This document shows positions 35,467 through 41,790 of a DNA stretch of 41,790 bases, in pieces. Source of the stretch: Bacteroidota bacterium (GTDB taxonomy: Bacteria > Bacteroidota > Bacteroidia > B-17B0 > Aurantibacillaceae); assembly GCA_021323535.1 (NCBI GenBank), contig JAJONO010000041.1, positions 1 through 41,790 on the forward strand, given 5' to 3'. The number at the start of each line of letters is the position of its first letter. Position 1 is the stretch's first letter. The translations under genes were made by a program, and so were the position numbers. The notes under the pieces were generated by a model. It saw only the letters and a list, made by a program, of their open reading frames with translations, made no database searches and was not told the origin of the DNA.

Positions 35467-37101
35467 TTATTTTGAGTTTACTTGATTTTGTCTTACAAAT
35501 ATATTGATTTTATCCTTTTTGTAGGGAAAGTATCTTTGAAATTCATACTCCTTTAAAAGGTCAAAGCCTTCTTCTTTATCAAACTGAATAATAAATAATT
35601 TATCCTTTGAAAAATAACCGAAAGACATTAAAAAACCCTGGTCTGTCCAACATCCCGTTTCAAAACCTCCATTGATATATTCATGAGGAACTTTATGCTT
35701 CTCGTTAAGAAAACGATAGGCCTCCCATCTTTTTTCGTTCCAGGTAAAATAATCTTTCGTTCCGGCCACCGAAATGTAGGTCATTGCAAGAAGCGGGATC
35801 ATAACAAGAGAATATTGCATCCTGAAGCTCTTTAACATGTAAGCAAAAAGAATAAAAAAAGTGACAATTAACGGAAGATTATACCTGTCGAAATAACTTT
35901 CGGCGATCAACAATAAAAAGATGTAAGACAAAGTAAAACTGATAAGAAAAATAATTACCGGATGAAACACCCTGGGCTTATCATTGCTTCTGAAACGTGT
36001 TATTATCCATAAAAAAAGTGTGGACAATGTTATAACCAACCCTGTGAATTTTACAATTTCCATAATGTCACCAAATGTGTCGGATGTAGCATGATGGCGC
36101 CCTTGAATAGATTGGTAAAGGGTTTCGGGACCAACTTTCATATTCATGAAAATATTCTGAGAAGGGAAGTTTTCGTTCCTGAATAAAAAATAAGCAATGC
36201 CAAAAGATATAATACCAGCGGATACACTCACAATGACTTTATTCCTACGGATAAGATCGACCACAAACAGCAGCGCCACCGGGAATGAATAAACAAGAAT
36301 GTGAAGAACAACAGAGAGAAAACGTTCTTTGAACGCGATGGAAAATTTGTCCCAGAAAACAGGACTGAGTATATCAAGTCCGCTTGAAAATTTATAGGTA
36401 GAATCTTTCGGCAAGATCCTGCTTAAATAGCCTTCATATATTTTAAACAATGTCATAACAGCCGCCAGTACAAGAATTGCCATAAGCACGCTCTGCCATT
36501 TTTTTTCTTTTCTGAACAAACAGGAAACAATAAAACAAACCGGCGCTATAATTCCGAACTGACGAAGCAACACTAACAGAGACGAAAAAAAGAATACAGG
36601 GAACATATACATGAGTCGCCCTGTTTCATGATAACGATAAATGTAATAACAACACAGGATGATGAGCGTACAGAAATTCACATCTGTCATGTATGTATTG
36701 GTAAGATTAAAAAAGATAGGATTGAACAGAAGCACGGCGCAAAGCATAACCGCTGCCATTTTATTTTCATTGATCTTAATTACCAGTTTGTACAGGAACA
36801 AACAGGCAATGATGGCCGAAACCATTGTTGAAATGCGCAGAACAACATGCGAAAAGCCAAATATTTTTGTAAAAAAACTACCCCACAGAATATGAGAACA
36901 GAGGGTCATGGCGGGCCATCTTCCGAAATTGAATTCAGCTTTTTCATTAAAGACCTGAACAGCTTTGGCGTAGGACCAATCATCGTTAAGTGGAAAATCG
37001 CCGAGGGGAGCGATGAGAATTTCGGCGATTATAAATATGATTACTAAAAAAGAAAATTGTTTATGCTCTCTGAAAAGATGTTTCATTTTATTGTAAAGCA
37101 T
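35467..37101 (-). CDS. GT39-like glycosyltransferase (GT-C fold)
   Basis: A 544-residue membrane protein with about twelve helices. The N-terminal loop GDFPLNDDWSYAKAVQVFNE carries the Asp-Asp pair of GT-C/PMT_2 enzymes, followed by FNFGRWPAMTLCSHILWGSF. It has a soluble C-terminal segment (YFTWNEKRWEAYRFLNEKHK). It should use a polyprenyl-phosphate sugar outside the inner membrane. It starts 23 bp after mrcA; ATG 37101 is used, with 37086 as an alternative. Confidence 0.82.
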   Translation of the reverse strand: MLYNKMKHLFREHKQFSFLVIIFIIAEILIAPLGDFPLNDDWSYAKAVQVFNEKAEFNFGRWPAMTLCSHILWGSFFTKIFGFSHVVLRISTMVSAIIACLFLYKLVIKINENKMAAVMLCAVLLFNPIFFNLTNTYMTDVNFCTLIILCCYYIYRYHETGRLMYMFPVFFFSSLLVLLRQFGIIAPVCFIVSCLFRKEKKWQSVLMAILVLAAVMTLFKIYEGYLSRILPKDSTYKFSSGLDILSPVFWDKFSIAFKERFLSVVLHILVYSFPVALLFVVDLIRRNKVIVSVSAGIISFGIAYFLFRNENFPSQNIFMNMKVGPETLYQSIQGRHHATSDTFGDIMEIVKFTGLVITLSTLFLWIITRFRSNDKPRVFHPVIIFLISFTLSYIFLLLIAESYFDRYNLPLIVTFFILFAYMLKSFRMQYSLVMIPLLAMTYISVAGTKDYFTWNEKRWEAYRFLNEKHKVPHEYINGGFETGCWTDQGFLMSFGYFSKDKLFIIQFDKEEGFDLLKEYEFQRYFPYKKDKINIFVRQNQVNSK

Positions 37102-37124
37102 AAATGAAATAGCAGATTTACTTA

Positions 37125-39398
37125 CTACTCAAATTCATTGATATCGAGCGTACCTTCCGTGTCTTGCGAATCGTATACACTACAATCCAGTTCCAGGTTC
37201 GGATCAAGTTGTTTTGGACGTGGGAAATCGCCTTTGCTTACTTTCAAGGTTTTATCGGCATATACTTTACTAAAGAATTTTCCCCAGATCGGGAGCGCCA
37301 TAGAAGCTCCTTGTCCTTCTACCATCGAATTAAAGTGAATGCTGCGATCTTCTCCTCCAACCCATGCGCCACCTACAAGTTCGGGGGTAAGGCCAATGAA
37401 CCAGCCATCAGCATTTTTCTGAGTTGTTCCTGTTTTACCTGCAATCTGGTTCATGAGTTTGTGGCGCGATCTTAAACGACTTCCGGTACCACCATCTACA
37501 ACGCCACGCATAAGCTGTATCATAACGTAAGCTCTTTCTTCGCTGAACACCTCATCGGTTTTTGGAATAAATTCTTCAAGAACTTTTCCGTTCTTGTCTT
37601 CAATGCGTGTAATAAATGTGGGTTCAATGTATTGTCCTTTATTAGCAAAGGTTGAGTTGGCGGCCACCATTTCAAACACGTTTATATCGGCTGTACCAAG
37701 GCAAATAGAAGGCACTTCGGGGATTTCGGAGGTAACACCAAGGCGACGAGTTAACTGTACCACGGCGGTTGGTCCGTATTTTTTCATGATGAATGCCGTT
37801 ACGTAATTCACTGAATTAGCCAGCGCTTTTTTCAATGTAAGCATTTTGCCATCGAGTTTGCTGTTTGGACCGTCGGAGTTATTCGGACACCAGTTTTTTC
37901 CATCAGGTAATTCAATACACGTTTTTACATTGGGCACCTGGTAACAAGGCGAAAGTCCTTCCTGGATGGCGAGCGCATATACAAATGGTTTAAATGTTGA
38001 TCCTACCTGCCTGCGGCTCACTTTTACGTGATCGTATTTAAAGTGTTTGTGATTGATGCCACCTACCCAGGCTTTAACATAACCTGTTTGTGGTTCCATG
38101 GTCATGAACCCGGTTTGTAGAAAACTCTTGTAATACTTAATACTGTCGAAGGGCGTCATGGTTGTATCAATATCTCCGCGAAGACTGTATACCGTCATTT
38201 GAACCGGTTTATTGAATGAAGCCACAATTTCACTTTCGCTCATGCCCGCTCTTTTTGCAGCACGGTAACGGTCGCTTCGTTTAATAGAAGAGTTCATAAT
38301 ATTATCGATCTCCTGTTTATTTACATTCCAGGCAAAAGGATAATTTTTCTTTTTGGCAAGATCTTTATTGAACAATCTCTGAAGATCCTGCATGTGTTCG
38401 TACACAGCTTCTTCGGCGTATTTCTGCATACGCGAATCAATTGTGGTATAGATCCGGAGTCCGTCTTTATAAATGTTATAAGGTTTTCCTGTAGCTGGGT
38501 TGATGTGTTTTTCGCACCACGATTTCATGAAATTATCACGGAGGTATTCCCTGAAGTAAGGCGCAAGTCCATCGTTATGATCTTCGGGATGAAAACTTAA
38601 ACCCAGGGGCAATGTTTTAAGGCTGTCGTATTTTTGTTTTGTGAGATAACCGTATTTCACCATCTGATTTAAAACCACGTTGCGGCGGTGCAAGGTTGTA
38701 TCGGGGTGTCGAATAGGATTAAACAGCGAGGGATTCTTTGCCATACCAATAAGCATAGCGGCCTGTTCAATTTTGAGACTATCCTGTGTCCTTCCAAAAT
38801 AAATCTGTGAAGCAGACTTAACACCAACGGCAAGATTAAGGAAATCAAATTTATTGAGGTAAAGCGTCATGATCTCGTCTTTGGTATACAATTTCTCAAG
38901 ACGCGCGGCAATAACCCATTCCTTCATTTTACGGATAACAAGCGCGGGTTTGCTGAGTTTTTCGTTGCGCGGAAACATCATTTTAGCGAGCTGCTGCGTG
39001 ATGGTACTTCCACCGCCTCTGCTTCCACCAGTAAAAATTCCGGATGCGGAACGGCCAAGCGCTTTAATATCTACGCCGCTGTGCTCATAAAACCGGGCAT
39101 CTTCTGTTGCCACAAGAGCTTTTACAAGATCGCTGTCGAGTTGGGCGTAATTAACGTTCACCCGGTTTTCGCTGTAATATTTACCAAGTATTTTCATGTC
39201 GCCACTATACACAACGGTAGCGAGGCTGTTTTTAGGATTAAGTAGCTCGTCTACTTTAGGAAGAGGGCCGAAAGCGCCGGTAGTGATAAGGATAACAAGA
39301 AGAAAGATGATGAGAACAGGACTGCAAAACAGGATCCACAACCATTTTACGAATTTACTGCCGGGAGTCTTAGTAGTCTTTGGAGCCTTAGTAGACAT
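37125..39398 (-). CDS. mrcA: Penicillin-binding protein 1A (transglycosylase/transpeptidase)
   Basis: A 757-residue class A PBP that polymerises and crosslinks peptidoglycan. One membrane helix covers about residues 17-42. The GT51 domain has the catalytic Glu99 (ATEDARFYEHSGVDIKALG) and GGSTITQQLAKMMFPRNEKL. The transpeptidase domain has the acylated Ser467 in GSTFKPF, the SVN motif at Ser529, and KTGTT at 655. The first gene of a 14-gene minus-strand run. TAAAAATA (39406-39413, plus-strand reading) just upstream is a plausible degenerate -7 box, giving a very short leader. Confidence 0.97.
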   Translation of the reverse strand: MSTKAPKTTKTPGSKFVKWLWILFCSPVLIIFLLVILITTGAFGPLPKVDELLNPKNSLATVVYSGDMKILGKYYSENRVNVNYAQLDSDLVKALVATEDARFYEHSGVDIKALGRSASGIFTGGSRGGGSTITQQLAKMMFPRNEKLSKPALVIRKMKEWVIAARLEKLYTKDEIMTLYLNKFDFLNLAVGVKSASQIYFGRTQDSLKIEQAAMLIGMAKNPSLFNPIRHPDTTLHRRNVVLNQMVKYGYLTKQKYDSLKTLPLGLSFHPEDHNDGLAPYFREYLRDNFMKSWCEKHINPATGKPYNIYKDGLRIYTTIDSRMQKYAEEAVYEHMQDLQRLFNKDLAKKKNYPFAWNVNKQEIDNIMNSSIKRSDRYRAAKRAGMSESEIVASFNKPVQMTVYSLRGDIDTTMTPFDSIKYYKSFLQTGFMTMEPQTGYVKAWVGGINHKHFKYDHVKVSRRQVGSTFKPFVYALAIQEGLSPCYQVPNVKTCIELPDGKNWCPNNSDGPNSKLDGKMLTLKKALANSVNYVTAFIMKKYGPTAVVQLTRRLGVTSEIPEVPSICLGTADINVFEMVAANSTFANKGQYIEPTFITRIEDKNGKVLEEFIPKTDEVFSEERAYVMIQLMRGVVDGGTGSRLRSRHKLMNQIAGKTGTTQKNADGWFIGLTPELVGGAWVGGEDRSIHFNSMVEGQGASMALPIWGKFFSKVYADKTLKVSKGDFPRPKQLDPNLELDCSVYDSQDTEGTLDINEFE

Positions 39399-39405
39399 AT
39401 GGGGG

Positions 39406-39413
39406 TAAAAATA
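39406..39413 (-). promoter_or_regulatory. Possible -7 box of mrcA
   Basis: TATTTTTA on the minus strand differs from TAnnTTTG at the last base and lies 7 bp before the ATG. No -33 element is clear. Confidence 0.3.
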
Positions 39414-39489
39414 CTAAAAAGCCCGACTGGTGAAAGTGAAATAACGCAAAATTTGTAAGCGGGTGGCTGAAAAGATTATTTGGAAACAT

Positions 39490-39502
39490 CTATAATTTGT
39501 AG
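39490..39502. promoter_or_regulatory. Candidate operator 1 of the XRE-S24 regulator
   Basis: CTATAATTTGTAG differs at one base from the perfect 13-bp palindrome of operator 2. The two centres are 23 bp apart, about two helical turns, in front of the regulator gene. Confidence 0.55.
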
Positions 39503-39512
39503 TAATTTTAAA

Positions 39513-39525
39513 CTATAATTTATAG
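39513..39525. promoter_or_regulatory. Candidate operator 2 of the XRE-S24 regulator
   Basis: CTATAATTTATAG is a perfect palindrome around a central T and ends 2 bp before the ATG at 39528. A bound dimer there would block translation start or a promoter over the same bases. Confidence 0.6.
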
Positions 39526-39527
39526 CA

Positions 39528-40295
39528 ATGAGTAAAATAGCACACAATATCCGTTTTTTGCGCCAGATGAAAGGCTTGTCACAAGAGCAACTCGCCGATG
39601 AGTTAAAAGTAACGCGTTCCCGTATCGGAGGGTATGAAGAGGCCCGCAACGAACCGCCGATAGATCTTTTAATACGTTTGTCGGAATTTTTCCATATCGC
39701 TATAGACGCGTTGGTAAGGGGCGATTTACGTAAAACCAATCTCGATGGTTTAATGAAAATAGGAAAGAACAGGATTCTTTTCCCTATTCTTTTAGATAAT
39801 GAAGGAAACGACATGGTTGAGCTTATTCCATTAAAAGCTTCGGCTGGTTACCTGAAGGGTTACGCCGATCCGGAGTATATTGAAAAATTACCACAAATGC
39901 AGCTGCCTTTTCTGCCAACAGGTAAGCACCGCGCTTTTCCTATTAAAGGAGACAGCATGCCGCCAATCAGGGAAGGTTCTTTTGTTATTGCAAAATATCT
40001 TGAGAAGTTTGATGATGTAAAAGTTGGCAGTACATACATTGTGGTTACAAAAGACGATGGCCTTTCTTATAAGCGCATCATGAACTACAATAAAAAAGAT
40101 GCCTCGCTTGAGTTACATTCCGACAATAAAATTTATCAGCCATACAAAGTAAAACTGGAAGAAGTTCTGGAACTCTGGGAATACACCTGCTGCCTGAACA
40201 TGAACCAGTACGATAACGAAGAACTAAATCTCGACAGCATTATGAATATGTTAAGGGGATTGAAAGTGGAGATTGAGCAGATAAAGAGGAAGTAG
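39528..40295 (+). CDS. XRE-family repressor with S24 (LexA-like) peptidase domain
   Basis: A 255-residue regulator. The N-terminal helix-turn-helix of XRE type is at about residues 5-60 (NIRFLRQMKGLSQEQLADEL, then KVTRSRIGGYEEARNEPP). The S24 domain has Ser143 in IKGDSMPP and Lys182 in LSYKRIM, the catalytic dyad. KASAGYLKGY around residues 103-112 offers an Ala-Gly bond like the LexA cleavage site. A C-terminal helix is coiled-coil-like. It is divergent from mrcA. It may repress itself and could respond to DNA damage or another signal; no SOS gene is adjacent. Confidence 0.9.
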   Translation: MSKIAHNIRFLRQMKGLSQEQLADELKVTRSRIGGYEEARNEPPIDLLIRLSEFFHIAIDALVRGDLRKTNLDGLMKIGKNRILFPILLDNEGNDMVELIPLKASAGYLKGYADPEYIEKLPQMQLPFLPTGKHRAFPIKGDSMPPIREGSFVIAKYLEKFDDVKVGSTYIVVTKDDGLSYKRIMNYNKKDASLELHSDNKIYQPYKVKLEEVLELWEYTCCLNMNQYDNEELNLDSIMNMLRGLKVEIEQIKRK

Positions 40296-40305
40296 TTAGT
40301 GGTAA

Positions 40306-40854
40306 GTGAAGGACCAACATTCACCAAGCAAAAATACTTTGGCAGACAATCTTGAGATATTCAGAAACGACTTCTTAGGTGCAAATAGCTGGCCTCAGAG
40401 AAAAGACGGTGTGCCGCTTGAACTCTTGGACAATCTATCTCCCGATGAACTCAAAACAGCGGAACACGAGCTAATTAAGGCTGTGAGTCTTCGCGATGAT
40501 TGGCCAATTATCGGCCTTGGACATATTAAATCAAAAGAGTCGTTACCTATTTTATACAATTTACTTAATAAAAGTAAAGGTGCTATGAAAGTAATAATAG
40601 CGCATTCAATTTTTCAAATATCCCAAGACGAAAAAATGAGAGACCTGGTTCTTGAAGTTATGCCTAAAATAACAAATGAATTTGAACTCATTGATGTTCT
40701 TTATTACCTACCCGATTTCAAAGACAAGAGAATTACGGACCTGCACCATAGTTATTGTAATCATCACAAATATTTAGTTGCTTACAACGCAACGCGCTAT
40801 CTTGGTCTCCCAACAGACGAAGTGGTTAAAAAATTTCGAGAAGAGAAAACATAG
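40306..40854 (+). CDS. HEAT-like helical protein of unknown function
   Basis: A 182-residue protein without signal or membrane segments. Residues 60-150 contain short helical repeats like HEAT repeats (WPIIGLGHIKSKESLPILYN, GAMKVIIAHSIFQISQDEKM, YLVAYNATRYLGLPTDEVVK). The start is GTG at 40306, 10 bp after the regulator stop; the TTG at 40335 (LADNLEIF) is an alternative. It could be an adaptor or an immunity-like protein, but nothing in the sequence decides this. Confidence 0.6.
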   Translation: MKDQHSPSKNTLADNLEIFRNDFLGANSWPQRKDGVPLELLDNLSPDELKTAEHELIKAVSLRDDWPIIGLGHIKSKESLPILYNLLNKSKGAMKVIIAHSIFQISQDEKMRDLVLEVMPKITNEFELIDVLYYLPDFKDKRITDLHHSYCNHHKYLVAYNATRYLGLPTDEVVKKFREEKT

Positions 40855-40900
40855 ACCCTTTTTGAACAAACTATTTGATTAAATAATCGCGATTCGGCCG

Positions 40901-40919
40901 ATACGTCAAATTGACGTAT
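40901..40919. repeat. 19-bp perfect palindrome
   Basis: ATACGTCAA and TTGACGTAT flank one central A. No T tract follows directly, so it looks more like a protein-binding site than a terminator. It lies between the HEAT-like gene and the attC-like element. Confidence 0.6.
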
Positions 40920-40935
40920 TTGGTTGCCTCCAGAT

Positions 40936-41003
40936 ACCTAACACCAAGCAAAGAACCACTTTTTGCGCGTTAATAAACGGACGCCTGCTTGCAACCGCTA
41001 GGC
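40936..41003 (+). other. Degenerate attC-like hairpin
   Basis: The left end ACCTAAC (40936-40942) fits the integron R'' consensus RYYYAAC. The right end GCTAGGC (40997-41003) is one base from GTTRRRY. Inner arms CAAGCA (40945-40950) and TGCTTG (40986-40991) pair. Total length 68 bp is in the attC range, and a start codon follows 8 bp later as in gene cassettes. The right arm lacks the GTT triplet needed for recombination, so it would be a decayed or false site. Confidence 0.3.
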
Positions 41004-41011
41004 ATAATTAC

Positions 41012-41458
41012 ATGAACAAAATAATAGACGAAATAAGCATTGACAGAATTGAAAAATCTCGAAAATTCCTTTTCTATGGGGCAATCGTGACAGCGATTAT
41101 TGCAGTATTGAAAATCTTCATGAATCCCGAAATTTTAACTGGAGGCGGAAAACTGGCTGACTACCTGATTTCCCTTTTACCAATATATTTGTACTTCAGT
41201 TTTCGTAAAAAGACTTCAAGTCGAAAGGGTCAATTTATTAAATGGACAGAGAATTCTGTTGTATTCAAATCAAGAGGTTCCGAAAATCAAATCCTCCTTA
41301 CAGACATTCATAACATTAAAATCACCCTTGACAATATTGATTTACATTTGAAAGACGGTTCAACTAAAACAATAAATATTGAGGACTACTCGGACTACGA
41401 CGACCGAATGCGAATTAAAGGGAACTTCGAAAAACTAACAACTAGACTTAACAGCTAA
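41012..41458 (+). CDS. Small membrane protein with PH-like C-terminal domain
   Basis: A 148-residue protein with two predicted helices (KFLFYGAIVTAIIAVLKIF and LADYLISLLPIYLYFSF) joined by a short loop. A cytoplasmic beta-rich domain follows (KWTENSVVFKSRGSENQILL, then DIHNIKITLDNIDLHLKDGS), similar in layout to small PH-like YcxB/EbsA-type proteins. Function is unknown. It lies alone between the attC-like element and the partial beta-barrel gene. Confidence 0.6.
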   Translation: MNKIIDEISIDRIEKSRKFLFYGAIVTAIIAVLKIFMNPEILTGGGKLADYLISLLPIYLYFSFRKKTSSRKGQFIKWTENSVVFKSRGSENQILLTDIHNIKITLDNIDLHLKDGSTKTINIEDYSDYDDRMRIKGNFEKLTTRLNS

Positions 41459-41485
41459 CTAATACTATCGAGCCGAGAAACAGAA

Positions 41486-41790
41486 TCAATGCATTTTGTA
41501 CGAGACCCCCATTTGCATGATGGGACCTCCTACTCCACCTTCGACGTGAAACGCGATATTTTCACTGAGGAAAAATCGTCCTCCTACCGATACTCTTATG
41601 GCAACCGGAATAATATCATTTAAAAGATTAGAGCTGGAAAGATACCCGTCTTTTGTTTCATAAGTAAATTGCTTAAAACCAAAACCCGCGGTACCATAAG
41701 CATCAAAGCGTTCGCTGATATTAAAATGCATGCCCACTTTTGCGAGGAAACGTACTTTGGTGACTTTGGCAGTAAATATACTGTCTGTTG
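41486..41790 (-). CDS. Outer-membrane beta-barrel protein, 5' end outside window
   Basis: An open frame runs from the right edge to a TGA at 41486, giving at least 100 residues. It shows alternating amphipathic strands: KVRFLAKVGMHFNISERFDA, then YGTAGFGFKQFTYETKDG, IPVAIRVSVGGRFFLSENIA, and VGGPIMQMGVSYKMH. The pattern of turns, and a last strand ending near the C-terminus, fit an 8-stranded OmpW/opacity-type barrel. The signal peptide and the start are to the right of the window. Confidence 0.75.
   Translation of the reverse strand, partial: TDSIFTAKVTKVRFLAKVGMHFNISERFDAYGTAGFGFKQFTYETKDGYLSSSNLLNDIIPVAIRVSVGGRFFLSENIAFHVEGGVGGPIMQMGVSYKMH

Overview
The window comes from a member of the Bacteroidota; I cannot place it below phylum. 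The evidence is two secreted proteins with C-terminal type IX secretion (T9SS) sorting domains, Bacteroidota-type promoters (TAnnTTTG at -7, occasionally TTTG near -33), few Shine-Dalgarno sequences, a DUF2304 protein beside a DPM-like glycosyltransferase, and TPR-membrane proteins of the SpoIIE-associated type. The left edge cuts a 5S rRNA, so an rrn operon lies just outside.

Region 1 (1-14.7 kb) is mostly housekeeping with scattered accessory genes. It holds the 5S end, a T9SS repeat protein, obgE, a FAD oxidoreductase-SemiSWEET-small protein unit, a TPR sensor-like protein, a tightly coupled serS-lipoprotein-ybeY operon, the rplU-rpmA operon, an OB-fold-like lipoprotein, an EamA exporter divergent from a CvfB-like S1 protein, and asd. 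The lipoprotein gene carries an inverted repeat just after its start codon. A 50-aa antitoxin-like ORF lies between rpmA and serS.

Region 2 (14.7-19.4 kb) has a large T9SS BNR/sortilin-like protein, 3-hydroxyanthranilate dioxygenase, an acyltransferase-3 protein and a stand-alone purQ.

Region 3 (19.4-39.4 kb) is the accessory core. Two plus-strand polytopic membrane proteins, one a 910-aa tandem self-fusion, converge on a 15.7-kb run of 14 minus-strand genes with overlaps or gaps of 40 bp or less. In transcription order these are PBP1A, two GT-C-like membrane proteins, SCOT subunit A, MBOAT acyltransferase, SGNH/AlgJ-like protein, SCOT subunit B, lipoprotein, two more GT-C-like proteins, DPM-like GT2, DUF2304, NodB-type deacetylase and a GNAT. 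My inference is an envelope glycan or glycolipid assembly locus. GT2 plus DUF2304 would make a polyprenyl-phosphate sugar, the GT-C proteins would use it outside the membrane, and MBOAT/SGNH and deacetylase/GNAT would acylate and remodel the product. The two halves of a ketone-body CoA-transferase are threaded into this run, separated by the MBOAT/SGNH pair. No substrate can be read from the sequence.

Region 4 (39.4-41.8 kb) has an XRE-S24 regulator preceded by two near-identical 13-bp palindromes, a HEAT-like protein, a 19-bp perfect palindrome, a degenerate attC-like hairpin, a small membrane protein, and the 3' end of an outer-membrane beta-barrel gene cut by the right edge.
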